DNA of 64,000 bases from Sphingomonas sanguinis (GTDB lineage: Bacteria > Pseudomonadota > Alphaproteobacteria > Sphingomonadales > Sphingomonadaceae), in contig NZ_CP079203.1 in NCBI RefSeq assembly GCF_019297835.1, forward strand, positions 1,089,001 through 1,153,000, given 5' to 3'. A program made the position numbers and the translations under genes. Under the pieces are notes generated by a model, which saw only the letters and a program-made list of their open reading frames with translations, had not been told where the DNA came from and ran no database searches. Positions 50,628-60,687 of the stretch are shown here, piece after piece. Position 1 is the stretch's first letter. Each line of letters begins with the position of its first letter.

Positions 50628-51505
50628 GCCAGCCGCGCCGCTTCCTCGGCCGCGACCTGATCGACCCGGCCCCAATCATGACGGCCGAGCAGCCCGCGCA
50701 GCTTGCCCGCCATCGCGCCCAATCGGCTGTAATGCCGCACACGCGAGCGGAGCGGCGCGTGGGTGACGCGCGGCTGGTCGGGATCGACCTCCCAGGGGTG
50801 GAAATAGAAGATTGCACCGTGGCGGTCGCGATTGACCTGCCCTACCGCGATATCGGTCAGCTTGGCGGGCAGCATCCGAAAAAAGCCGCCGCCGGTCGCC
50901 AGCCGCCGGCTGCCCCACTGCGCCACCGTCACCGGCAGCTCGACCAGACCGGAGTCCGTCAGCGGCCGCCACGCGTAACGTGGCGACTCCGCCCAGCCAT
51001 AATGGTCGTGGCGCAGCGGCGCGACGCTGGAGGAATAGCGATAACCCGCCTCCGCCAGCACCGGATGTGCCCAGGGGGTGCGCGTATCGATCGAGAAGCT
51101 CGGCGCGCGATATCCGGTCACGGCCTGCCCGCCCGCATCCTCAATCGCTGCCTGGGCGCGGGCCAGATCGGCGCGGAACTGGTCGGCGGTCATGGTGAAG
51201 ACGCGCTGATGGTCCCAGCCATGGCTCGCCATCTCATGCCCCGCATCGACGATCCGGCGGATCAGACCCGGATGGCGATGCGCTACCCAGCCGAGCGTGA
51301 AGAAGGTCGCGCGGGTTCCCGTCTCGGCGAACAGCGACAGGACGGCATCGGTATTGGCCTCGACCCGGCTGTCCAGCCGGTCCCAGTCGCCCTTGTCGAT
51401 CGTCCGCTCGAACGCGCCGACCTGAAACCATTCCTCGACATCGACCGACATGCCGTTGAGCGGCAAGGATTTTGCCGGGGACTTTGCCCCAGACTCAGGC
51501 GGCAT
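50624..51505 (-). CDS. Polysaccharide deacetylase of the XrtA locus
   Basis: 293 residues, NodB-like. The metal site includes SVDVEEWFQ (Asp) and MASHGWDHQRV (His pair), with GYRAPSFSID as the third motif. A C-terminal DUF3473-like extension ends in FYFHPWEVDPDQPR. It should remove N-acetyl groups from the exopolysaccharide. The ATG at 51505 has GGAG at good spacing; one at 51541 is possible. Confidence 0.91.
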   Translation of the reverse strand: MPPESGAKSPAKSLPLNGMSVDVEEWFQVGAFERTIDKGDWDRLDSRVEANTDAVLSLFAETGTRATFFTLGWVAHRHPGLIRRIVDAGHEMASHGWDHQRVFTMTADQFRADLARAQAAIEDAGGQAVTGYRAPSFSIDTRTPWAHPVLAEAGYRYSSSVAPLRHDHYGWAESPRYAWRPLTDSGLVELPVTVAQWGSRRLATGGGFFRMLPAKLTDIAVGQVNRDRHGAIFYFHPWEVDPDQPRVTHAPLRSRVRHYSRLGAMAGKLRGLLGRHDWGRVDQVAAEEAARLA

Positions 51506-52808
51506 GGCCCCAGGCTCCCGGTCGGATCGTGGCACCGGCATCGCGGCGCGCCTCGCCGCCGCGATTGTCGATCTCGGACCAGTCGACCAGCAGGGTCAGG
51601 ACACGGCGCAGCGCGGCTTCCTGCTGCTCCAGCCGTGCTTCGAGTTGCGCGACACGGGTTTCTAGCGCGGCGACCGGCGATGCTTCGGCGGCAGGCGCGG
51701 GCTTTTCCTCCGCAACGGGCGATGGCGGCGCGGCAGGCTCGGGCATCGGCCGCAGCGACACCGGCTCGGGCGCGGGCGGCGGAGCGACGACGCGGTGCGT
51801 GCTGCGCGGAGCCTCCTGGCGTTCGGGCATGACGCGGGTGATCGGATCGGCGGCATGGCCGTTCAGCCCCAGTCCGCTGCGCAGCGTGCCCGCCGAAAAC
51901 AGCGGATCGCCCATCCGGGCGGAGGTGTTGAAGATCGGCGCGACGGGTTCAGGCTCCGCCGCGATGGGCATCGGCGGCTCGCGACCCGCGCCCATATCGG
52001 CGGCCATATCGGCGGCGACGCTCTCGACCGTCTGGCGGCCGATCAGCTCGACACCCTCGATCGCGGCCTGCAGCAGGACGCGGCCCGCCAGCACGTTCAA
52101 CCGGCGCGGCACACCGCCCGACGCGTCGTACAGCGCGTCGAAGGCATCGGCGGCGAAATCGGGGCGTCCCGTCCAGCCCGCGACCGCCAGGCGATGCGCG
52201 ATGTAGTCGGGGACTTCCTCCGGTTCCATCGGGTCGAGGTGATGGATGGCGATGACGCGCTGGCGCAGCTGCTCGACGGCGGCCGAGCCCAGCAGGCGCT
52301 CGCGGAACTCGGGCTGCCCGACCAGCAGAATCTGGAGCAGCGCATGGCCACCCGCCTGAAAGTTGGACAACATGCGCAATTCTTCGAGCGAGGCGAGCGG
52401 CAGCGCCTGCGCCTCGTCGACGATCAGCAGGATACGACGCCCCTCACGCGCCACGCCGTTCAGCGCGCGTTCGATCGCGGCCAGCAGCGCGGCCTTGGTC
52501 AGCCCCTGCGCATCGACGCCCAGTTGACCGGCCAGAACCCGCAGCAGATCCTGCGGCTCGACCGCCGTGGACACGATATGAAGGACGCGCAGCCGCTTGG
52601 TGTCTAGCGTCTCGACCAGATGGCCGACCAGCGTGGTCTTGCCCGCACCGACATCGCCGGTGATGACGATAAAGCCCTCACCCTGCGCCAGCCCATAGCC
52701 GAGATAGGCCATCGCCTTGCCATGGGTCGCCGTCTGGAACCAGAAACGCGGGTCCGGCGTCAGTTGAAACGGGCGTTCGCCCAGACCGAAATGGGTCTCG
52801 TACATCAT
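51495..52808 (-). CDS. XrtA-associated AAA+ ATPase
   Basis: 437 residues, ExeA/GspA-like. Walker A is GDVGAGKTT (about residue 51), Walker B LLIVDEAQALPL. After about residue 285 a Pro/Ala-rich linker leads to a coiled coil (LETRVAQLEARLEQQEAALR). This protein is constant in exosortase A loci; it probably powers or organises export. Overlaps the deacetylase gene by 11 nt. Confidence 0.92.
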   Translation of the reverse strand: MMYETHFGLGERPFQLTPDPRFWFQTATHGKAMAYLGYGLAQGEGFIVITGDVGAGKTTLVGHLVETLDTKRLRVLHIVSTAVEPQDLLRVLAGQLGVDAQGLTKAALLAAIERALNGVAREGRRILLIVDEAQALPLASLEELRMLSNFQAGGHALLQILLVGQPEFRERLLGSAAVEQLRQRVIAIHHLDPMEPEEVPDYIAHRLAVAGWTGRPDFAADAFDALYDASGGVPRRLNVLAGRVLLQAAIEGVELIGRQTVESVAADMAADMGAGREPPMPIAAEPEPVAPIFNTSARMGDPLFSAGTLRSGLGLNGHAADPITRVMPERQEAPRSTHRVVAPPPAPEPVSLRPMPEPAAPPSPVAEEKPAPAAEASPVAALETRVAQLEARLEQQEAALRRVLTLLVDWSEIDNRGGEARRDAGATIRPGAWGHAA

Positions 52809-52824
52809 CGTGCCTTTCGGCCGG

Positions 52825-54537
52825 TCAGAATTGATACCGCGCGGCGATCATGGCCTGTGCCGACAAGGCACTGGACAGGTCGCCGACCTGGAAGTGGTAC
52901 AATCCAACCGACGCGGTTGTTCCGAGCCGACCGAAGTTGCGGTAATAGCTGGCGGTCGACCCCAGCGATACCACGTCCTCGGCCCCCGCCAGCCTAGAGA
53001 CGTAATAGTTAACGAAGCCATTCACGTTAAGCCCCGAATTGGGACCAAAGGCGCGGCCGAGGAAGATATGGCCGTAATAGCTGTCGTCCTGCGCGCCCGC
53101 GACGATCAGGCCCGGCGCGCCATCGGGCGCGAACAGTCGGCGGCTGGTATAGCCCAGCCCGAAGCCCAGCGTGGATCGCCCCCGCCGGTAGGACATGATC
53201 GCATCGATCCCGCGCGCCCGGTACACGGCGGTCTGCACCGATTGCAGCGCATCGTTCAGGCATCCGCCCGGCGACGTCCCGCCCGCCGAAAAGACGCATC
53301 CGTTGAACTGCTGCGCAAAGGCGTCGCGCGTCTCGACGAAATCGGTGGGCAGGCTGGACAGCCCGTTGCGAAGCTGGCGTCCGAAGGTCTGGATGCCGTC
53401 ATAGACCGCCGCCTGGAACACGACGTCGCGCGACGCCTGATAGCGCGCCTGCCCCGTAACGCTGAGCGAGCCGTAACGCTGCCCGACATGCCCCTCCACC
53501 GAGGTCCGCCGGTCGGGCCGCCAGATCACGCCTGCATCGTAATAAACCCCGTCAGTGCGATAGGCGATGCGGCGCGGGCCGTCTGGGTTGGTGATGAACC
53601 GGCCCCGGCTGTCCACCAGCGGGCGTCCGGCGGCATCGACTTCGGGGTCGCGCTGGCTCGACTCGATCCGCTCGTACCCGATCCCGGCGGTCAGCGCGAC
53701 ATAGGGTGAAATCGGCTTCAGCACGTCGCCGCGCGCGAACCAGCCCTCGTAACGCTGGGCGAGCTGTCCGGCATCGTCGCGGTCGTAGGAGGCGTTGAAC
53801 GACAGGCCGACCGGGGCGATCGCCCCCGGTCGCACGGTCGCCCCGACGCTCGCCATCTGGTTCCAGCTGTCGCTGAAATAATCGATACGGGGCTGGCCCG
53901 GCGCGAGGCCGCCGATGCTGGGGGTGTCGGCCCGGCTATAGCCCAGCCGGTAATTCGCGCCGATCTGCACCGGCCCCGCAAGCGTCGTCAGCGACGGCCC
54001 GGCATAAAGCGAATAGATTTGCGAGATGTTGGCGACATCGCCGACCAACACGCCCGGAGCCGCGCCCCGGATATCGGCCCGCGTCCGCGTCGCCAGCGCA
54101 CCCGCCTCCAGACGCAGATCGCGCGTGACCGCATAGGATCCCCGCGCCAGCCCGCTATGGATATCGCCGTCACCGGCACGGTCGCCCCAGCCGATCCGGT
54201 GTTCGTAACGATAGCTGACCTGCCCCTGCGCCCGCGCGGTCTGCACCTGCGCGTTCACGCCCGCCGCCAGCGTCGTATAGGTCACGCTGTCGCCACCGTT
54301 CAGATCGGCGATCAGCACCTGCCCCAGCTCGACATAGGGGGCCAGCTGCGCGCGGCGGCGTTGCGGCGCGGCATGGGACGGGGCCTGCCCGGTCTGGTCC
54401 GACGACGCGCTATCCTGCGTCGCCGGGGGAGTCCCCCCCGCCATCGGCGGCATGGCCTGCCCCTGCGCGACAAGCGCGCCCGGCCAGGCGGCCAGCGCGC
54501 ATGTCAGACCGGTCAGGACGGGCCGCGTCAGGCTCAC
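52825..54537 (-). CDS. XrtA-associated outer-membrane beta-barrel protein
   Basis: 570 residues with a signal peptide (cleavage near residue 25), a Gln/Ser/Pro-rich stretch to about 60, then alternating hydrophobic strands rich in Tyr and Gly up to a terminal phenylalanine (AARYQF), the outer-membrane insertion signal. It fits the TIGR03016-type protein of these loci, a candidate outer-membrane pore or assembly factor. Overlaps cpsD-like gene by 4 nt. Confidence 0.88.
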   Translation of the reverse strand: MSLTRPVLTGLTCALAAWPGALVAQGQAMPPMAGGTPPATQDSASSDQTGQAPSHAAPQRRRAQLAPYVELGQVLIADLNGGDSVTYTTLAAGVNAQVQTARAQGQVSYRYEHRIGWGDRAGDGDIHSGLARGSYAVTRDLRLEAGALATRTRADIRGAAPGVLVGDVANISQIYSLYAGPSLTTLAGPVQIGANYRLGYSRADTPSIGGLAPGQPRIDYFSDSWNQMASVGATVRPGAIAPVGLSFNASYDRDDAGQLAQRYEGWFARGDVLKPISPYVALTAGIGYERIESSQRDPEVDAAGRPLVDSRGRFITNPDGPRRIAYRTDGVYYDAGVIWRPDRRTSVEGHVGQRYGSLSVTGQARYQASRDVVFQAAVYDGIQTFGRQLRNGLSSLPTDFVETRDAFAQQFNGCVFSAGGTSPGGCLNDALQSVQTAVYRARGIDAIMSYRRGRSTLGFGLGYTSRRLFAPDGAPGLIVAGAQDDSYYGHIFLGRAFGPNSGLNVNGFVNYYVSRLAGAEDVVSLGSTASYYRNFGRLGTTASVGLYHFQVGDLSSALSAQAMIAARYQF

Positions 54538-55613
54538 CGCGCGGCGTCCTGACCATATCTGCCATAATAGCCGAACCGGCGGCTGCCCGGCACGAAGGCG
54601 ACGCTGTTCAGCACCAGCTGGATATGCTCGCAGGCATCCAGCAGCGCGATCGCGGCGGTCACTTCGCTTTCGGGCGTACGGTCAGCGCGGACCACCATCA
54701 TCACCTGCCCGGCCAGCATCGCCAGCACCGAGGCGGGCGACGCCGCCAGCGCGGGCGGCGAGTCGAAGATCACCAGACGGCGCGGATTGGCTGATAACAG
54801 CCGCTGCACCGCCGCGCGCGTCCGGGCAGAGGCGAGCAGTTCGGTATCATTGGCCGTCCGCGTGCCGCAAGGCAGCACCGCCAGATGCGGAACGTCGGTG
54901 CGCATCACCAGCGACTCGACGTCGATGCTGGTATCGACCAGCGCATCGAGCAGCCCCGGCCCCTCGCTCAGGCCCAGCCGCCCGAGAACGTCGGGCTTGG
55001 CGACATCGGCGTCGATCAGCAGCACCTCGGTATCGCGCTCAGCCGCCAGCGACAGAGCGAGGTTGACCGAGCAGAAGGTCTTGCCGTCCTGCGGCCGCGC
55101 CGAACAGACCAGCACGACCCGCGCCTTGTCCTCATCGCCACCCTCGACCAGACGCTGGCTGGTGATGATGAGCTGGCGCTTGACCAGCCGGAACTCCTCG
55201 GCCAGCGGCCCGATCGGCGCACCGGGCACGATCATCCCGTTTTCCGCCAGCATCGCGCGATCGACCATCGCAACATCGGAAAGGCCCGGATCATATTCCG
55301 TCGCCAGAAATTCCTCGTCGCCCGGCTGGGCGAGGAATTCGGCCGGAATGGCGCTGAGCGAGGTATCGATCGGGGCGGAATCGGAGACTATAGGCTCGGG
55401 ATCGGCCTGCGGCTGGACGACCGGCGGGGCGGCCTCGACTGGCGGAGGCGGCGGCGCCCATTCCGGCTCCTCGCGCACCGGCGCCGGTTCAGGCGCAGGC
55501 GCATCGTGAGCCTCGGGCACGCGAACATAGGACTGGAAGTCGTACACATTCGCCGCCCTTTCGAGCAGCGAGGGTTCCCGACGGGGTCTGGAAGGTTTCA
55601 CCGTTTCGTTCAC
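54534..55613 (-). CDS. Tyrosine autokinase (CpsD/BY-kinase) of the XrtA locus
   Basis: 359 residues. The Pro-rich N-terminal third (about 40-80) is followed by the P-loop ATPase: Walker A SARPQDGKTF with K178 and Walker A' LLIDADVAKPD. The C-terminus has a small Tyr cluster (FGYYGRYG) that may be autophosphorylated. It should cycle with the chain-length protein to control polymer length. The Walker A lacks the usual GEGKT glycine pattern but keeps GKT. Confidence 0.92.
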   Translation of the reverse strand: MNETVKPSRPRREPSLLERAANVYDFQSYVRVPEAHDAPAPEPAPVREEPEWAPPPPPVEAAPPVVQPQADPEPIVSDSAPIDTSLSAIPAEFLAQPGDEEFLATEYDPGLSDVAMVDRAMLAENGMIVPGAPIGPLAEEFRLVKRQLIITSQRLVEGGDEDKARVVLVCSARPQDGKTFCSVNLALSLAAERDTEVLLIDADVAKPDVLGRLGLSEGPGLLDALVDTSIDVESLVMRTDVPHLAVLPCGTRTANDTELLASARTRAAVQRLLSANPRRLVIFDSPPALAASPASVLAMLAGQVMMVVRADRTPESEVTAAIALLDACEHIQLVLNSVAFVPGSRRFGYYGRYGQDAAR

Positions 55614-57121
55614 GCGGCCATTCCCCGCTGCAATAGCTCGATTGCCAGGACCAGCCCATAGGCCCCGCCCAGCGCCGCCGTCCCGCCGAGGAACAGTTTC
55701 ATCCGCTGCGCCCGCGCCTTGGCCTGGCCGCGCGTGACGACTTCACCGATCGCGCCGATCACCGGCATCCCCAGCGACCGCTGGAGCGACTGCGGCGTGG
55801 TGAAGGTCTGGCGCAGCTTTGACAGGGCGAAGGCCGCACCGACGCCTAGCCCCAGCCCGGCGGCGAACACCACGCTGAGCAACAGCAGGCGATTGGGCGC
55901 GGTCGGTGCGCGCGGATAGGTGGGCGGATCGATGACGCTGAACCGCATCGAGTCGGTCTGGTTCTGTGCCTGCCCCCGCAGCGCGACCTGCTCACGCTGT
56001 CTTAGCAGCTGGTCGTAACTATCCTTGAGCACCTGATAATCGCGGTCGATCGCCCCCTGCGCCGCCGCTGCCTCGGGATCAGTCGCCAGGCTGGCGTTCA
56101 GCCGGTCGAGGTCGTTCTGCAACTGGCTCTTGCGGATCTTCAGGCTGGCAAGCTGCGACTGCTTTTCCGCCGCCATGGACTGGAGCGACATATAGAGCGG
56201 ATTGGGCTGCCCGCCCGGCCCGCCCCCGGCAGGCTCGGCCCGGACGGCCGCCTGGGCGGCGCCGAGCTGGTTCTTCAGCGCGATCACATCGGGGTGGTTT
56301 TCGGTATAGCCGCGCGCACGGGCATCGGCGAGCTGGCCCTGGATCGCCGCCAGCCGCGCGCGCGCCGGGCTGACCGCGACGCCGCCGCCTTCGCTGACCG
56401 TACGCGGGGTGCCCGCGAGCTGGCCCTGCACCGCCGCGAAGCTGGACTGCGCCGCCGCCAGATCGCTGTCGACCTGCGCCATTTGCGAGCGGGCCAGACC
56501 GATACGGTCGGCGACCGATCCGCTGCCCGGCAGGCCGCCGGCGAACTGATTCAGATACTGGGCGCGCTTCGCCTCGGCCATCTGGAGCTGTTTCTGGCGC
56601 TCGTTCAACTGCTTGTCGAGAAAGGCCAGGCTCTGGCTGGTATTGTTGCGATCGCCGAGCAGGTTGGATTCGACGAAGATGTCGATCAGTTTCTGCGCGA
56701 CCTGCTGGGCCAGCTTGGGGCTGGACTGGGTCACGGTCAGCTGGAAGATCGTATCCTGCTGGTTCTCGATCTTGATCGCCTGCGCCAGCTGCGCGACGCG
56801 TGCCGCGACATCGGCGTCGCTCGACACGGTGCTGGCCAGATCGGTGCCGCGCACCACCTTCTGCAGGTTGATCGCCGAGATCAGCGTCTGACGGACCTGA
56901 TCGACCGAATCCATCTGGCTGTTCGGCCCGGTCGCCATGCCGTCGGGCAGAAGCTGGGAGTTCTGAACCGCGATGCGCGCGCGGGATTCATATTTGCTGG
57001 GAATCTGGGCGACGAACAGCCACCCCAGGATGCACACGGTCCACGCCACCGCCAGCGCCAGCCAGCGGCGTATCCATATCGCGTGGATCGCGATCCTGAT
57101 CTCGTCCTGAATACTCGACAC
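55610..57121 (-). CDS. Polysaccharide chain-length determinant (Wzz/GumC-like)
   Basis: 503 residues: membrane helices near 17-35 and 430-450, and a long periplasmic coiled coil between (LNERQKQLQMAEAKRAQYL, KSQLQNDLDRLNASL). The Pro-rich motif before the second helix is visible as DPPTYPRAPTAPNR. It sits in the inner membrane and regulates polymer length with the kinase downstream. A final helix (about 475-497) is present. Confidence 0.93.
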   Translation of the reverse strand: MSSIQDEIRIAIHAIWIRRWLALAVAWTVCILGWLFVAQIPSKYESRARIAVQNSQLLPDGMATGPNSQMDSVDQVRQTLISAINLQKVVRGTDLASTVSSDADVAARVAQLAQAIKIENQQDTIFQLTVTQSSPKLAQQVAQKLIDIFVESNLLGDRNNTSQSLAFLDKQLNERQKQLQMAEAKRAQYLNQFAGGLPGSGSVADRIGLARSQMAQVDSDLAAAQSSFAAVQGQLAGTPRTVSEGGGVAVSPARARLAAIQGQLADARARGYTENHPDVIALKNQLGAAQAAVRAEPAGGGPGGQPNPLYMSLQSMAAEKQSQLASLKIRKSQLQNDLDRLNASLATDPEAAAAQGAIDRDYQVLKDSYDQLLRQREQVALRGQAQNQTDSMRFSVIDPPTYPRAPTAPNRLLLLSVVFAAGLGLGVGAAFALSKLRQTFTTPQSLQRSLGMPVIGAIGEVVTRGQAKARAQRMKLFLGGTAALGGAYGLVLAIELLQRGMAA

Positions 57122-57133
57122 GCGCGCGCTGCC

Positions 57134-57772
57134 TCAGAACATCGATTCGGGGATGATGATGACGTCACCCGGTTCCAGCCGGACATTGGCGCTGGAGTCG
57201 CCCTTGCGTAGCAGGTCATTGATCTGAAGCGCATATTCGCGCTGCTTGCCGGTATCGCGGTCGGTGCGCACCAGCTTGGCCTTGTTGCCCGCCGCGAACT
57301 GGTTCAGCCCGCCCACCGCGATCATCGCGTCGAGCAGCGTCATGTTGGCGCGGTAGGGGATGGAGGCGGGTCGCTCGGTCGCGCCGACGATGCGGACCTG
57401 CTGGCTATAGGTGCCGGAGAAATTCTCGACGATCACCGACACGATCGGGTTGGAGACATATTCCGACAGCGCCTTCTTCATGTCGTCGGCCAGCATCGCG
57501 GGCGTCTTGCCGACGGCGGGCATGTCGTTGACCAGCGGCGTGGTGATCCGGCCGTCGGGGCGCACCTGTACCTTGGCCGACAGATCCGGGTTTCGCCAGA
57601 CGAAGATGTTCAGCGAGTCGAGCGGGCCGATGACATATTCTTCGCCCGGCTGCTCCTTGCGCGCGACATAACCAGCCGACGGCAGCTCGGTCTTGGGCCG
57701 GGCCGTCGTACAGGCGGTCAGCGTCGAGGCACAGAGGCCAGCGAGCAAGAGGGGGCGGGCGAACGGTGCCAT
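57134..57772 (-). CDS. Polysaccharide export lipoprotein (Wza-like)
   Basis: 212 residues. A lipoprotein signal ends in LTAC with C21 as the acylated residue. The polysaccharide-export domain follows (YVIGPLDSLNIFVWRNPDLS, VQVRPDGRITTPLVND) and a SLBB unit (RIVGATERPASIPYRANMTLLDAM, in parts). It forms the outer-membrane export channel or its periplasmic part. It is probably the first gene of the export operon, preceded by a palindrome. Confidence 0.93.
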   Translation of the reverse strand: MAPFARPLLLAGLCASTLTACTTARPKTELPSAGYVARKEQPGEEYVIGPLDSLNIFVWRNPDLSAKVQVRPDGRITTPLVNDMPAVGKTPAMLADDMKKALSEYVSNPIVSVIVENFSGTYSQQVRIVGATERPASIPYRANMTLLDAMIAVGGLNQFAAGNKAKLVRTDRDTGKQREYALQINDLLRKGDSSANVRLEPGDVIIIPESMF

Positions 57773-57823
57773 GCGAGCGTTTCTCCTGGACCCCTCGCCT
57801 CCCAGGGTACGGAGACGAAAGGC

Positions 57824-57837
57824 AAATTGCGCAATTT
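57824..57837. promoter_or_regulatory. 14-nt palindrome upstream of the export operon
   Basis: AAATTGCGCAATTT is a perfect palindrome 52 nt before the export-lipoprotein start, in the 95-nt gap that is the first sizeable break in the XrtA gene chain. It looks like a regulator binding site; the regulator is unknown. Confidence 0.5.
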
Positions 57838-57867
57838 CGCTATGCCACCCAAGAGGTGAACAGAGCG

Positions 57868-59088
57868 TTATGCAGTTCCGCCCAAAATCTCGTCGGCGGG
57901 CGGATGCCCCAGAAACGCCGAAGGGCTGGCCGTCGCTCCATAGGCCCCGGCCAGAAACACCGCGACGATGTCGCCGACCCGCGCCATCGGCAGCGCGACC
58001 CGATCGCCCAGCCGGTCGAGCGGCGTGCAGAGCGGGCCGACGACCGAAACCGTCTCCACCGCCTCGGCGCCCATCGCATGGGCCACCGCCAGCGGATAGT
58101 TGCGCCGGACGACGGTGCCGAAATTGCCGCTGGCCGCCAGTTGGTGATGCAGACCACCGTCGAGGATCAGGAAGGTCTCTCCCCCGCTATCCTTCCGGTC
58201 GACGACCCGCGCCAGATAGACTCCGGCCTCGGCGACCAGCCAGCGCCCGAGTTCGATCGCGAAGCGGCTCTCCGCCAGGATCGCGGGTCGTGCGGCCAGC
58301 GCCTGCTCCAGCGCCTGGCCGACCGTCTCTACCGGCAATGGCTTGTCCCCGGAGAAATAGGGCACGCCGAACCCGCCGCCCAGATTGACCAGCGGCGGCG
58401 ATGCCCCCGCCGCGTCGGCCAGCCGGGCCGCCAGCGCGATGGTCGCGCCCTGCGTGTCGATGATCGCCTGCGGATCGAGCGCCTGGCTGCCCGCATAGAT
58501 ATGGAAACCGCGCCAATCGGCTCCGGCCGCGATCAGATCGCGGACCAGCGTCGGCACCCGCCCGGCATCGATGCCGAAAGGCGAAGGTCGCCCGCCCATC
58601 TTCATGCCCGACCCGCGCAATTCGACATCCGGGTTCACGCGCACCGCCAGACGCGGGCGCACGCCCAGATCGTCCGCGATTGTCAGCGCGCGCTTCGCCT
58701 CGCCCTCCGACTCCAGATTGAGTGTCACGCCCGCGCGGATAGCGGCGGTCAGTTCAGCATCGCGCTTGCCGGGGCCCGCGAAGCTGACCGGCTTGCCCAG
58801 CGGCATGACCTTGGCCAGTTCGCCCGCCGAGGCGACGTCGAACCCGTCGACCATCGCCGCCATCGCCTGCAGCAGCGGGACAAAGGGGTTGGCCTTGATC
58901 GCATAATGAAGGTCGATCGACGGGAATGACGCACGAAACCGCGCGACGCGGGCCGCGACGATGGCCGGGTCATAGACGAAGACCGGCCCGTCCTTGTCCG
59001 CCTTCCACGCCTCGGCACTCCGCCCGGCGATGGTCAGCGCCCCCGTCTGCCCGGCATATTCGGGGGGGATCGGCCCCATCGGCTTCAT
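57868..59088 (-). CDS. XrtA-associated PLP-dependent decarboxylase
   Basis: 406 residues of the alanine-racemase-fold decarboxylase group (as DAP decarboxylase). PLP lysine K65 in HYAIKANPFV, the glycine loop NLGGGFGVPY, and CTPLDRLG with the active-site cysteine near residue 335. In exosortase A loci this enzyme is paired with the acyl-CoA ligase; its substrate is unknown. Overlaps the ligase gene by 4 nt. Confidence 0.9.
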   Translation of the reverse strand: MKPMGPIPPEYAGQTGALTIAGRSAEAWKADKDGPVFVYDPAIVAARVARFRASFPSIDLHYAIKANPFVPLLQAMAAMVDGFDVASAGELAKVMPLGKPVSFAGPGKRDAELTAAIRAGVTLNLESEGEAKRALTIADDLGVRPRLAVRVNPDVELRGSGMKMGGRPSPFGIDAGRVPTLVRDLIAAGADWRGFHIYAGSQALDPQAIIDTQGATIALAARLADAAGASPPLVNLGGGFGVPYFSGDKPLPVETVGQALEQALAARPAILAESRFAIELGRWLVAEAGVYLARVVDRKDSGGETFLILDGGLHHQLAASGNFGTVVRRNYPLAVAHAMGAEAVETVSVVGPLCTPLDRLGDRVALPMARVGDIVAVFLAGAYGATASPSAFLGHPPADEILGGTA

Positions 59089-60575
59089 GAAATCATATCC
59101 TTATCGGCCCAGTCCCGGCGCAGCGCGGCGCGGTCCAGCTTGCCATTGGCGTTGCGGGGCAGCGCGTTCGTCCAAGCGATGTGCGACGGCTGCATGAAGT
59201 TGGGAAGGTCGCGCTTCAACCGGGCGCGAAGTGCTGGCTCCTGCGCCGGATCGCCGCCCAACACCAGCACGATCGCCTGCCCCTGCGCTTCGTCGGCGAT
59301 GCCGAAGGCCACGGCCTCGCGTGCCTCGCCACCGGACAGCGCGGCCTCCTCGACCTCCTGCGGGCTGATCCGGTTGCCCGCGACCTTGATCATCTCGTCA
59401 TCACGACCGACGAAGCGCAGCAGCCCGTCCTCGCCCTCGACCACCGTGTCGCCCGACCAGACCGCGCGCGCATGGTCCGGCGTCGGGCGGAAGCGCTGCG
59501 CCGTCCGCTCGGCATCGCGCCAATATCCTTGCGCGACCAGCGGCCCGGCATGGACCAGCTCACCCGGCTCGCCCGGTTCGGTGCGGCTGCCATCGGGGCG
59601 CAGCACCATCACCTCGGCAAAGGGGATGGCGCGGCCGATCGCATCCGGGTGCGCGTCGATCAGCGCAGGGTCCAGATAGGTCGAGCGGAACGCCTCGGTC
59701 AGGCCGTACATCGCATAGAGGTCCGCCGCCGGGAACAGCGCCCGCAACCCCCGCACCAGTCGCGGGGTCAAAGCGCCGCCCGAATTGGTCAGCCGCCGGA
59801 TCGAGGCGATCGCCTCGTCCGGCCAGTCGATGCCCAGCAACTGCGTCCAGAGCGGCGGCACCCCCGCCAGCGTCGTCGCGCCGTGGCGTACTACCGCCTT
59901 CACCACGTCACGCGGAGTCAGATAGTCGAGCGGCGCCACCGCGCCCCCCACCACCCAGGTCGAGAGAAGCTGGTTCTGGCCATAATCGAAGCTGAAGGGC
60001 AGGACGCCGAGCACCCGATCCTCTGGCGTCAACTTCAGGTAATGAGCGACCGACACCGCGCCATACCAGAGATTGGCGTGGCTCAGCATCACGCCCTTAG
60101 GCCGCCCCGTCGAGCCGGAGGTGTAGAGAATCGCCGCCAGCGCATCGGTATCCGCCGCCGAGCAGGGCAGCGCATCGCCCTCCCCCGCCTCGGTCGTCAC
60201 TCGCACGCCGCCGGGCACATCGCCTTCTTCCAGCGTCGCAGCACGGGGGGCGTGGGTCAGCAGCATCGCCGCGCCGCTATCGGCCAGGATATGCGCGACC
60301 TGCGCCCGCTTGAGCAGTGGGTTGATTGGCACATGGACCAGCCCTGCGCGCGGGGCGGCGAGCGGCATCAGCGCGGCGGTGCGCGTCTTGGGCAGCCATG
60401 TCGCCACTCGCGCGCCGGAGCCGAAACCCTGCGCCGCCAGCCATCCGGCCAGCCGTGCGACCGCCTCCTCCGCCGCGGCAAAGCTCAAACCGCCCTCGCG
60501 GTCGAGCAGCGCGGGCGCGTCGCCCGCTCCGCGCAAGACATGGTCGATCGGATACGCAGACGGATCGAGGATCAT
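59085..60575 (-). CDS. XrtA-associated acyl-CoA ligase (AMP-forming)
   Basis: 496 residues of the adenylate-forming family: LYTSGSTGRPKGVMLSHANL (P-loop, about residue 150), YGLTEAFRSTYLDP and the hinge/core RDDEMIKVAGNRISPQEVEE. It activates a carboxylic acid, perhaps for modification of a polysaccharide or lipid. An acyl carrier protein gene usually accompanies it; none was seen in the 112-nt gap before it. Confidence 0.92.
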   Translation of the reverse strand: MILDPSAYPIDHVLRGAGDAPALLDREGGLSFAAAEEAVARLAGWLAAQGFGSGARVATWLPKTRTAALMPLAAPRAGLVHVPINPLLKRAQVAHILADSGAAMLLTHAPRAATLEEGDVPGGVRVTTEAGEGDALPCSAADTDALAAILYTSGSTGRPKGVMLSHANLWYGAVSVAHYLKLTPEDRVLGVLPFSFDYGQNQLLSTWVVGGAVAPLDYLTPRDVVKAVVRHGATTLAGVPPLWTQLLGIDWPDEAIASIRRLTNSGGALTPRLVRGLRALFPAADLYAMYGLTEAFRSTYLDPALIDAHPDAIGRAIPFAEVMVLRPDGSRTEPGEPGELVHAGPLVAQGYWRDAERTAQRFRPTPDHARAVWSGDTVVEGEDGLLRFVGRDDEMIKVAGNRISPQEVEEAALSGGEAREAVAFGIADEAQGQAIVLVLGGDPAQEPALRARLKRDLPNFMQPSHIAWTNALPRNANGKLDRAALRRDWADKDMIS

Positions 60576-60687
60576 CGCGCCATCTACTAGAGCGAGCGAG
60601 GCAAAGTCGAGCGGGCGGGTGGACAGGATGGCACGAAGGGTGCCGCGCCCGGTGGCGCAACACCCTCCTTCAGGGCGATCCTCCGAT

